This document shows, piece by piece, positions 17,832 to 25,031 of a stretch of DNA of 64,000 nt. Under the pieces are notes generated by a model. It worked only from the letters and a program-made list of their open reading frames with translations. It did not search any database and had not been told where the DNA came from. The position numbers were made by a program, and so were the translations under genes. Origin of the DNA: an uncultured Lachnospiraceae bacterium (GTDB taxonomy: Bacteria; Bacillota; Clostridia; Lachnospirales; Lachnospiraceae); NCBI GenBank assembly GCA_910577045.1, contig CAJTLB010000011.1:66550-130549 (forward strand), given 5' to 3'. Position 1 is the first letter of the stretch, and every line of letters begins with the position of its first letter.

Positions 17832-20468
17832 ATGTTAAGGATAAAGGCTGTTTATATGGATTACCAAGAAAGAGCAATGGGGACGAAAGGATGTCCTTTG
17901 TTTAGTTGGGTATTAGAGAGTGATAAAAAGAACGTAACACAGAAAGCATATTATTTGGTGATTAAAGAAGGGGGCCAAGAAATATATAATAGTGGCTGGG
18001 TAGAAACTGCCCAGTCAGCCCATATAAAGCCAGATGTAGTGTTGAAATCTTTAACAAAATATACTGTCTTGGTACAAGTAAAGGATAAGGAAGAAGAAAG
18101 CCCACTTTCAGATCCTGTATTTTTTATAACAGGCATATTAAAGAAAGAAGAATGGCAGGCAAAGTTTATTTCAGCAGAAATAATAGAGGATAAAGATAAT
18201 TCAAAAGGGACATATGTCAGGAAAAATTTTCAGGCAGATGGGGAAATCGAGAGTGCTTATGTATGCACTACGGCGTTAGGGCTCTATTATTTTTATATAA
18301 ATGGGAACAAGGTAGGGGAAGATGAACTGGCACCCGGCTGGACTTCTTATAAGAAACATTTGTGCTATCAGACATACGAGGTAACAGATTATGTAAAAAA
18401 AGGGAATAATGTGTTTAGCGCTATGATAGGGGCAGGCTGGTATAAGGGAAAAATGGGCTTCCTGTTATTAAGGAATAATTATGGGGAAAGAACTGCCTTT
18501 TTTATGCAGATGGTAATCCAATATAAAGATGGCAGGAAAGAGGTTGTAGTAACAGATGAAAGTTGGGAAGGCACAGATGGCCCTATTTTATTTTCAGAAA
18601 TCTATGATGGGGAAATTTATGATGCTAGAAAAGAAATAAAAGATTTTAGCGTTATTGGAAAAGAAAAGTGGGAACCTGTCTCAAAAGAGGAATTCCCTCT
18701 TGAAGCATTAACGCCACAGGCAGGCAGCAGGGTAAAGAAAATGCAGGAAATTCCTGTAAAACAGGTATTTGTAACACCACAAGGGGATACAGTGCTGGAT
18801 TTTGGGCAGAACTTGACTGGCTGGGTAGAGGTAAGAGTTAAGGCAGAAGAAGGGAAAGAAATTGAATTGCAATGTTTTGAAACATTAGATGCAGACGGGA
18901 ATGTTTATATTGATAATTTACGTACAGCAAAACAGACAATAAAATATATTTCGAATGGAGAAGAAAGGGTATATCATCCACATTTTACATTCCAAGGGTT
19001 CCAATATGTGAAAGTCTGCAAATGGCATACAGAAATAGAAAAGCTGTTGCCAGAGGATTTCCATGCTTGTGTACTTTATTCAGAAATGGAGCAAACAGGG
19101 ACATTTTCTTGTTCTAATCCATTAGTAAACCAGCTCCAGCACAATATATTATGGGGGCTTAAGGGAAATTTTGTAGATATTCCAACTGATTGCCCACAAA
19201 GGGATGAACGTATGGGCTGGACAGGGGATGCACAGATTTTTTGCCGTACGGCATGTTATCTAATGAATACAGATGTGTTTTTTACAAAATGGTTAATGGA
19301 TTTAACATTCGATCAAACAGAAGAAGGCGGCGTGCCACATGTAGTGCCAGACATTGTAAGTGATAAAAAGCAGGAAGACTGGCTGATCTCACAGGGGACA
19401 CATTCAGCTGCTGCTTGGGCAGATGCTGCTGTTATTAATCCATGGACTTTATATTTGGTATATGGTGATATAGAAATATTAAAGAAACAGTATGAAAGCA
19501 TGAGAAAGTGGATTTTGTTTATGAAACAACATTCAAAAGAGTATATTTGGGATTATAAAAGGCAGTTTGGGGATTGGCTGGCATTAGACGCAGAAGAAGG
19601 CAGTTATTTTGGGGCAACCCCTAATGAATTTGTCTGTATGGCGTATTATGCGTATTCAACAGGGTTATTTGCTAAAACGGCAAAAATATTGGGAAGGGAA
19701 GAAGATGAAAGGGAATTTTCTCAATTATACCAAGGAATTGTAGAAAAATTCCAAAAAACATATTTTATGGAAGATGGCAGAATGTCAGTGCAGACACAGA
19801 CAGCCCATGTTGTGGCATTGTATTTTCATTTGGTGCCAGAGCAGTTTGTAGGGCAGACAGCAAAGCGCCTTACAGAACTTTTATTAGAACGGGATGGGCA
19901 TTTATCAACAGGGTTTGTAGGCACGCCATATATCTGCCATGCGTTAAGTGAGAATGGCTATGGAAAAGAGGCATACCAGTTGCTTTTAAAAGAAGATTTT
20001 CCTTCTTGGCTGTATCAGGTGAAAATGGGTGCAACAACGATTTGGGAGCATTGGGATGGCAAGAAAGCAGATGGGACGATGTGGAGTAAAGATATGAATT
20101 CTTTTAACCATTATGCTTATGGTGCAGTAGGGGATTGGCTATATAGGGGAGTTTTAGGGATTGATACAGATGAAATGGAGCCAGGGTACCAGAAGAGCAT
20201 GATAAAACCGCAGACAAATAGTGCCTTTACCTTTGCAAAAGGAAGTTTCCAAAGTATTTATGGAAAAATAGCAGTGGATTGGAAGAGGGAAGGAAATAAG
20301 GTTACGCTTTTATTTGAGGTACCAGTAAATACAAAAGCAACCATATTGTTGGAACAAGGGGCATATAACGTACAGGCAGAAGAGCTATTATTTAAAGAGG
20401 AGAAAGGAATGTATAAGGCAGAATGTGGATCTGGTAAATGGGCAGTGGAATATCAGAAAGATAGTTAA
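17832..20468 (+). CDS. Alpha-L-rhamnosidase, GH78
   Basis: An 878-residue GH78 enzyme removing terminal alpha-L-rhamnose from glycosides or pectic oligosaccharides. Domain order is an N-terminal fibronectin-like part (about 1-115), a beta-sandwich with LGLYYFYINGNKVG and LAPGWTSYKKHLCYQTYEVT, a linker beta domain, the (alpha/alpha)6 catalytic barrel from about 425 with DCPQRDERMGWTGDAQIF containing the catalytic acid region, and a C-terminal beta domain. No signal peptide is visible, so it is predicted cytoplasmic. ATG 17832 follows GGAGG by five bases. It is flanked by the GH140-like gene and by rtcB (17-base gap). No sugar transporter is adjacent, so substrate uptake must be encoded elsewhere. 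Confidence 0.94.
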   Translation: MLRIKAVYMDYQERAMGTKGCPLFSWVLESDKKNVTQKAYYLVIKEGGQEIYNSGWVETAQSAHIKPDVVLKSLTKYTVLVQVKDKEEESPLSDPVFFITGILKKEEWQAKFISAEIIEDKDNSKGTYVRKNFQADGEIESAYVCTTALGLYYFYINGNKVGEDELAPGWTSYKKHLCYQTYEVTDYVKKGNNVFSAMIGAGWYKGKMGFLLLRNNYGERTAFFMQMVIQYKDGRKEVVVTDESWEGTDGPILFSEIYDGEIYDARKEIKDFSVIGKEKWEPVSKEEFPLEALTPQAGSRVKKMQEIPVKQVFVTPQGDTVLDFGQNLTGWVEVRVKAEEGKEIELQCFETLDADGNVYIDNLRTAKQTIKYISNGEERVYHPHFTFQGFQYVKVCKWHTEIEKLLPEDFHACVLYSEMEQTGTFSCSNPLVNQLQHNILWGLKGNFVDIPTDCPQRDERMGWTGDAQIFCRTACYLMNTDVFFTKWLMDLTFDQTEEGGVPHVVPDIVSDKKQEDWLISQGTHSAAAWADAAVINPWTLYLVYGDIEILKKQYESMRKWILFMKQHSKEYIWDYKRQFGDWLALDAEEGSYFGATPNEFVCMAYYAYSTGLFAKTAKILGREEDEREFSQLYQGIVEKFQKTYFMEDGRMSVQTQTAHVVALYFHLVPEQFVGQTAKRLTELLLERDGHLSTGFVGTPYICHALSENGYGKEAYQLLLKEDFPSWLYQVKMGATTIWEHWDGKKADGTMWSKDMNSFNHYAYGAVGDWLYRGVLGIDTDEMEPGYQKSMIKPQTNSAFTFAKGSFQSIYGKIAVDWKREGNKVTLLFEVPVNTKATILLEQGAYNVQAEELLFKEEKGMYKAECGSGKWAVEYQKDS

Positions 20469-20485
20469 AAGATTGGGAGAAGTTT

Positions 20486-21598
20486 ATGATAGAAATAGAA
20501 GGAAAATATAATAAAGCAAAAATATTTACAGATGTGGTAGAAGAAGCGTCACTTGCCCAAGTAAAACTTTTGTTAGACCAGGAGTTTGTAAGTGGGAGCA
20601 AAATAAGGTTAATGCCTGATATTCATGCAGGGGCAGGCTGCACGGTGGGGACCACCATCACAATAACAGACAAAGTTGTGCCTAATATGGTTGGCGTGGA
20701 TATTGGCTGTGGAATGGAAACCGTGCAAATTAAAGAAAAGCATTTAGAGCTGCAAAAGTTAGATAAGCTGATTTATGCGAAGATCCCATCTGGTTTTGCA
20801 GTACGGGAAAAAACACATAAATATATAGATAATTTGAATCTAGAAGAGTTATATTGTTATCGTTATATTATGGCGGATAAAGCAGAAAAAAGCTTGGGGA
20901 CATTAGGCGGTGGGAATCATTTTATTGAAGTAGATAAAGATGAAGAAGGTGCTATTTATATTATTATCCATTCTGGAAGCCGCCACTTGGGGTTTGAGGT
21001 AGCAAGATATTACCAAGAAGAAGGATATAAGAATTTATCCGGGGAAGAAAGAACCACCATCTCAAAAGGGATGGCATATGTTTCAGGAGAAGTATTTAAA
21101 CAATATATCCATGATATGAAAATTGTACAAGAGTATGCTGTATGGAACCGCCAGGCTATGATGAATGAGATTATAAAAGGCATGAAGCTGCATATAGTAG
21201 AACAATTTACAACAGTGCATAATTATATTGATACAGAAGAGATGGTTCTGCGGAAGGGGGCAGTCTCTGCTAAAAAAGGAGAAAAACTGTTAATTCCAAT
21301 GAATATGCGGGATGGTGCCTTGCTTTGTACAGGAAAAGGGAATGAGGACTGGAACCAGTCGGCCCCGCACGGGGCAGGCAGGTTAATGAACCGTGCTACT
21401 GCAAAAGAGTCATTTACTGTTTCTGAATTTAAGAAACAGATGAAAGGCATTTATACAACTTCGGTAAACCAAGATACCTTAGATGAGTGTCCAATGGCCT
21501 ATAAAGGGATGGATGATATTATAGGCTGTATTACAGATACAGTAGAAATTAATAAAAGAATGAAACCAATTTATAATTTTAAAGCGAGTGGGGATTAA
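20486..21598 (+). CDS. rtcB: RtcB-family RNA ligase, short form
   Basis: A 370-residue protein of the RtcB family, which joins RNA 2',3'-cyclic phosphate or 3'-phosphate ends to 5'-OH ends using GTP and Mn2+. Metal and guanylate motifs are present: MPDIHAGAGCTVG, VGVDIGCGME (metal Cys), GGGNHFIEV, IIHSGSRHLG and APHGAGRLMNR, whose His is the expected GMP attachment residue. It is shorter than E. coli RtcB (about 408). It sits 17 bases after the GH78 gene and eight bases before tatD, suggesting co-expression with a nuclease. No archease or RtcA/RtcR gene is visible. Confidence 0.93.
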   Translation: MIEIEGKYNKAKIFTDVVEEASLAQVKLLLDQEFVSGSKIRLMPDIHAGAGCTVGTTITITDKVVPNMVGVDIGCGMETVQIKEKHLELQKLDKLIYAKIPSGFAVREKTHKYIDNLNLEELYCYRYIMADKAEKSLGTLGGGNHFIEVDKDEEGAIYIIIHSGSRHLGFEVARYYQEEGYKNLSGEERTTISKGMAYVSGEVFKQYIHDMKIVQEYAVWNRQAMMNEIIKGMKLHIVEQFTTVHNYIDTEEMVLRKGAVSAKKGEKLLIPMNMRDGALLCTGKGNEDWNQSAPHGAGRLMNRATAKESFTVSEFKKQMKGIYTTSVNQDTLDECPMAYKGMDDIIGCITDTVEINKRMKPIYNFKASGD

Positions 21599-21606
21599 GG
21601 CTAAAA

Positions 21607-22392
21607 ATGGAGATAAAGTATTATGATATAGGGTTAAATTTGTTTTGTAAACAGTATCCAGATCCAGGGAAAATTATTGAAGATGCAGAAAAAGAAGGCG
21701 TCTGTTGTATTCTAACAGGGACAGATACAAAGGAAAATAAAAAGATTAATAGTTTTGTAAAGGAACATAATGTATTTGGGACGGCTGGAATCCATCCACA
21801 TAATGCAGATAATGCAAGAAAAGAGGATTTTGATTTTATAGAAAAGATTGCTGCAGAAAATAAGAGAATTGTAGCAATTGGGGAATGTGGGCTGGATTTT
21901 GATCGGATGTTTTCAACGAAAGAAAACCAGATAAGATGTTTGGAAAAGCAGATTGTACTTGCTAAAAAGCTTGGTATGCCATTATTCCTCCATGAGAGAA
22001 ATGCTTCTACAGAGTTTATCCGTAGGTTTAAGAACCATTTAGATATTTGCAAAAAATCAGTAGTCCATTGTTTTACAGGCGGGAAAGAAGTTTTAGAAAA
22101 ATATCTTTCTATGGGTTTTTTTATTGGGATAACAGGCTGGATTTGTGATGATCGCCGTGCGAAGGAATTGCGGGAGGCGGTTTCCATTATTCCTTTGGAT
22201 AAGATTTTAATAGAAACAGATGCGCCATATTTAACGCCAAAGAATATACAAGGGCTTAATAGGACTAACGTACCGCAAAATATTAAATATGTGGTTAGGG
22301 AATTAGCGAAGTATAAAAAAGTTCCAGAAGAAGAATTAATAGAATATGCTAAGAAAAATACGGAACAGTTATTTCAGATAGAAGCAAAGTAA
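21607..22392 (+). CDS. tatD: TatD-family metal-dependent DNase
   Basis: A 261-residue TatD-like nuclease (3'-5' exonuclease on DNA or RNA, and AP endonuclease in some members). The N-terminus reads YYDIGLNLF, as in true E. coli TatD (DIGVNL), rather than the DSHCHL start of YcfH/YjjV types. Other metal-site motifs are present: TAGIHPH, IGECGLDFD, LFLHERNA, VVHCFTGG and IETDAPYL. ATG 21607 is eight bases after rtcB, so the pair appears translationally linked. An inverted repeat immediately after the stop probably ends transcription. Confidence 0.93.
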   Translation: MEIKYYDIGLNLFCKQYPDPGKIIEDAEKEGVCCILTGTDTKENKKINSFVKEHNVFGTAGIHPHNADNARKEDFDFIEKIAAENKRIVAIGECGLDFDRMFSTKENQIRCLEKQIVLAKKLGMPLFLHERNASTEFIRRFKNHLDICKKSVVHCFTGGKEVLEKYLSMGFFIGITGWICDDRRAKELREAVSIIPLDKILIETDAPYLTPKNIQGLNRTNVPQNIKYVVRELAKYKKVPEEELIEYAKKNTEQLFQIEAK

Positions 22393-22398
22393 ATGATA

Positions 22399-22433
22399 GG
22401 CAGCTCACCAAAAAATAGTAATGGTAAGCTGCC
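22399..22433. terminator. Hairpin between convergent tatD and blaI-like genes
   Basis: GGCAGCT (22399-22405) and AGCTGCC (22427-22433) form a stem, with inner CACC/GGT pairing around an A-rich loop. Neither flank has a long T-run (ATTTAACTTT on plus). It lies seven bases after the tatD stop and about 50 before the end of the opposite gene, so it may serve both. Confidence 0.55.
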
Positions 22434-22482
22434 ATTTAACTTTATTAGAAAAGTCCTACTCTTTGGTTTTTTGGTAAGTAAA

Positions 22483-22872
22483 TTAAATTTTTTCTCCATG
22501 CGTATCCAGTATTTTTTTTAAGTCTTGAATTTCTTCCTTTGTAATTTTTTGATCCCTATAAAAAGAGATTAAAAATTGGGAAGCAGAACCACGGTTCCAA
22601 AAATGTACAAATTCATAGGCCTGTTGTGCAATATAATTTTCTTCTGGAATTAAAATTTCATATAAAATCCGGTGCCCTTCCCTTCGGGGAGAAATAAAAC
22701 CTTTTTGGACTAATTTTATAAGAAAAGTAGATACAGTCTGGTATTTCCAGTCTTTATGGAATCGTTCATTGCACATTATAAAAATATCACCTAATGATAT
22801 TTCTTCATTTGCATCCCAGATACATTTCATAACAATGGATTCTGATGCTGTTAATGATGTAATTTTTTCCAT
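22483..22872 (-). CDS. BlaI/MecI-family transcriptional repressor, orphan
   Basis: A 129-residue winged-helix protein (LTASESIVMKCIWDANEEISLGDI, then KYQTVSTFLIKLVQKGFIS, the recognition region) followed by a C-terminal dimerisation region ending DLKKIL. BlaI-type repressors normally pair with a BlaR1 sensor protease and control beta-lactamase or efflux genes. Here neither a BlaR1-like gene nor any obvious target is adjacent: the neighbours are tatD (convergent) and tRNA-Glu. ATG 22872 has GGAGG five bases upstream. A palindrome in the leader suggests autoregulation. It may control distant genes. Confidence 0.85.
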   Translation of the reverse strand: MEKITSLTASESIVMKCIWDANEEISLGDIFIMCNERFHKDWKYQTVSTFLIKLVQKGFISPRREGHRILYEILIPEENYIAQQAYEFVHFWNRGSASQFLISFYRDQKITKEEIQDLKKILDTHGEKI

Positions 22873-22912
22873 TAGAGCCTCCTTGCATTTTTTTTATTAC
22901 ATATATCGTTAG

Positions 22913-22941
22913 AATTAGTATAAAACTATATCACACTAATT
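22913..22941. promoter_or_regulatory. Candidate operator of the BlaI-type repressor
   Basis: AATTAGT (22913-22919) and ACTAATT (22935-22941) form a 7+7 dyad; extending inward gives 9 of 11 symmetric positions. It lies between the predicted promoter and the start codon, a good place for self-repression. The motif is not a close match to the classic TACA/TGTA BlaI operator. Confidence 0.4.
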
Positions 22942-22957
22942 TCTTAAGATATAATTA

Positions 22958-22986
22958 ATTATAACATAAATGAGAAGGAAAAACAA
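22958..22986 (-). promoter_or_regulatory. Predicted promoter of the BlaI-type gene
   Basis: On the minus strand TTGTTT (22981-22986) and a perfect TATAAT (22958-22963) are separated by 17 bases. The expected start of transcription is just upstream of the dyad at 22913-22941. Confidence 0.55.
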
Positions 22987-23039
22987 GAATTTATTGCGTT
23001 ATATTTACTCATCTTTTACAAAGAGGATGAGTAAAATTA

Positions 23040-23077
23040 GAAAAAAATAAAGATGATATTTAAAAAATACCATCTTT
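23040..23077 (-). terminator. Intrinsic terminator of tRNA-Glu
   Basis: On the minus strand a 12-base stem AAAGATGGTATT / AATATCATCTTT (one G-U pair) is followed by a T-rich run (ATTTTTTT). It begins 17 bases after the tRNA 3' end. Confidence 0.8.
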
Positions 23078-23093
23078 TCTCTTTAGAATAAAA

Positions 23094-23165
23094 CAGCTCG
23101 TAGGGGAATCGAACCCCTGTTTTCGCCGTGAGAGGGCGACGTCTTAACCGCTTGACCAACGAGCC
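23094..23165 (-). tRNA. tRNA-Glu, anticodon CUC
   Basis: Seventy-two bases fold as a cloverleaf on the minus strand. The acceptor stem is GGCTCGT with ACGAGCT, giving a G1-U72 wobble, and the discriminator is G. The anticodon stem TCGCC/GGCGA closes loop CTCTCAC, so the anticodon is CTC (plus strand 23130-23132), reading GAG. The T arm is AGGGG-TTCGATT-CCCCT. CCA is not encoded. Length and overall sequence match bacterial tRNA-Glu. It stands alone with its own promoter and terminator rather than in a tRNA cluster. A UUC-anticodon tRNA-Glu is expected elsewhere. Confidence 0.95.
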
Positions 23166-23182
23166 ACAACTGACGCTCCTTT

Positions 23183-23211
23183 ATAATACACTATTATGTT
23201 TAATTTGGCAA
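23183..23211 (-). promoter_or_regulatory. Promoter of tRNA-Glu
   Basis: TTGCCA (23206-23211) and TATTAT (23183-23188) on the minus strand are 17 bases apart, with the tRNA 5' end 18 bases beyond the -10 box. This fits an individually transcribed tRNA gene. Confidence 0.65.
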
Positions 23212-23266
23212 GTACTTTTTTGAAATTTTTGTAAAATAATATTTAATACTCTTATCTGGAAATAAG

Positions 23267-23295
23267 TTGAATAAGATGTTAAATTCTAGTATAAT
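23267..23295 (+). promoter_or_regulatory. Predicted sigma-A promoter of galM
   Basis: TTGAAT (23267-23272) and TATAAT (23290-23295) are 17 bases apart, about 70 bases ahead of the galM start. Confidence 0.6.
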
Positions 23296-23366
23296 AAATA
23301 AGAATAGCGTAGATGCAAGGAAAAATAAGGAAAGGCTGGAAACATGCAGGAAGGGAGTAAATAGGC

Positions 23367-24425
23367 ATGGGGATTCGAAAAGAGGATTTTGGCATAACAA
23401 AACAAGGCTTTCAAGCAAGCCTTTATATATTGGAAAACCAGAATGGGGTAAAGGTAAAAGTTTCCGATTTTGGGGCAGTGATTGTTGCAATAGAGACAAA
23501 GGACAAGTTAGGAGTGGCATCAGATATTGTGCTAGGTTATCCAAATGTGGCAGGATATGAGAAAAATATTCCTAATTTTGGGGCATGTATTGGCAGGCAT
23601 GCAAACCGGATTGGAAATGCCGAGTTTACTTTAAACGGGATAATCTACCAATTAGAGAAAAATGACGGAAAAAACCATCTTCATGGAGGGACGAATGGGT
23701 ATCACAGGCGCCCATGGGCAGCAGAAGAAATGGACAGCCCGCTTGGGGATGCAGTTAGTTTTTCTTTATATAGCCCAGACGGGGACCAAGGGTATCCTGG
23801 AAACCTCGATATTACAGTTACATATACATTGACAGAGGATAATTCTTTGATTCTTTCCTATAGAGCTGTATGTGATAAAGATACTATTCTTAATATAACC
23901 AATCATTCTTATTTTAATCTTTCAGGCCATGGGTCCGGCGATATCCTGAAACAAAAGGTATGGATTGATGCAGATTATTATACAGATGCAGATAAAGATT
24001 CTATCCCAACAGGGGAAATCCTGCCAGTAGAAGGGACCCCTATGGATTTTCGGCAAAGAAAACCAATTGGGCAAGATATTGATAGTACATATCAAGCAAT
24101 TGTATATGGGCAAGGCTATGATCATAACTGGGTGCTTAAGACACAAGGAGAATCAAAATTGGTGGCATGTATGGAGGATGTGGATTCTGGGCGTGGGCTT
24201 GAGGTTTATACTGATTTGCCAGGGCTTCAATTTTATACATCTAATTTTTTGGATGGTACAGAAGTAGGAAAGGAAGGGGCAATATATGGAAGAAGGAGTG
24301 GGGCATGTTTTGAAAGCCAGTATTTCCCAGATAGTATCCATTATAAGAATTTTCCAAGCCCTATCCTTAAGGCAGGGGAGGAATTTGACAGCCAGACAGT
24401 ATTTCATTTTTATATAGTGGAGTAA
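23367..24425 (+). CDS. galM: Aldose 1-epimerase (galactose mutarotase)
   Basis: A 352-residue GalM-type enzyme interconverting alpha and beta anomers of galactose or glucose in the cytoplasm. Family motifs are present: GRHANRIGNA, NHLHGG (catalytic His region), NITNHSYFNLSG with the second catalytic His, and FESQYFPDS containing the expected catalytic Glu. Length is normal. ATG 23367 follows a GGAAGGGAG region. The next gene starts five bases after the stop, so it is co-transcribed with the HD-domain nucleotidase; no galK or galT is nearby, so a Leloir-pathway link is general rather than local. Confidence 0.94.
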   Translation: MGIRKEDFGITKQGFQASLYILENQNGVKVKVSDFGAVIVAIETKDKLGVASDIVLGYPNVAGYEKNIPNFGACIGRHANRIGNAEFTLNGIIYQLEKNDGKNHLHGGTNGYHRRPWAAEEMDSPLGDAVSFSLYSPDGDQGYPGNLDITVTYTLTEDNSLILSYRAVCDKDTILNITNHSYFNLSGHGSGDILKQKVWIDADYYTDADKDSIPTGEILPVEGTPMDFRQRKPIGQDIDSTYQAIVYGQGYDHNWVLKTQGESKLVACMEDVDSGRGLEVYTDLPGLQFYTSNFLDGTEVGKEGAIYGRRSGACFESQYFPDSIHYKNFPSPILKAGEEFDSQTVFHFYIVE

Positions 24426-24430
24426 AAGAA

Positions 24431-25015
24431 ATGAAGGAAAAAAATTTTTATGCAATGCTTTCCCGTATGAGGTATATTAACCGATGGGGATTAATGAGGA
24501 ATACATTAATAGAAAATATTAGTGAGCATAGTTTAGATGTAGCCATTTTAGCACATGCGCTGGCAGTAATCCGTAATGTTTGTTTCCAAGGAGGCATTAA
24601 TGCAGAAAGGGTGGCTGTTTTGGCGTTGTTCCATGATTGTACGGAAATTATTACAGGGGATATGCCAACACCAGTAAAATATTATGCGCCAGAAATAAGG
24701 GAAGCCTATCATGAGGTGGAAACAGCAGCAAAAAATAGTTTGTTAAAGGGGCTTCCAGCTTTATTCCAAGAGATATATGAACCTCTTTTGTTAGAGACAG
24801 AAGAAGAAAAGGAACTTTGGAGGCTAGTAAAAGCGGCAGATAAACTGTCTGCACTGATAAAGTGCATGGAAGAGCGTAAAATGGGAAATGATGATTTTAG
24901 GCAGGCTGAGGAGGCTACATTAATGGCAATAAAGGAAATGGGGATTCCAGAAGTGGATTATTTTATAGAAGAATTCTTGCCAGCTTATTTTTTGACTTTG
25001 GATGAACAGACATAA
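24431..25015 (+). CDS. HD-domain 5'-deoxynucleotidase, YfbR-like
   Basis: A 194-residue HD-superfamily phosphohydrolase. The start MLSRMRYINRWGLMRNTLIEN, the metal-binding ENISEHSLDVA and LFHDCTEIITGD (HD pair), and later VKAADKLSALIKCMEE all match YfbR, which dephosphorylates deoxyribonucleoside 5'-monophosphates. Length is close to E. coli YfbR (199). It starts five bases after galM, with GTGGAG overlapping the galM end as ribosome-binding site, and its 3' end nearly touches the next gene. Activity on dNMPs is inferred from family. Confidence 0.9.
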   Translation: MKEKNFYAMLSRMRYINRWGLMRNTLIENISEHSLDVAILAHALAVIRNVCFQGGINAERVAVLALFHDCTEIITGDMPTPVKYYAPEIREAYHEVETAAKNSLLKGLPALFQEIYEPLLLETEEEKELWRLVKAADKLSALIKCMEERKMGNDDFRQAEEATLMAIKEMGIPEVDYFIEEFLPAYFLTLDEQT

Positions 25016-25031
25016 TAAGGGGAAAATAGAT

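Noticed and set aside
21621..22187. 188-codon minus-strand frame across tatD
   Set aside because: Antisense shadow of a confident gene, with no recognisable motif.
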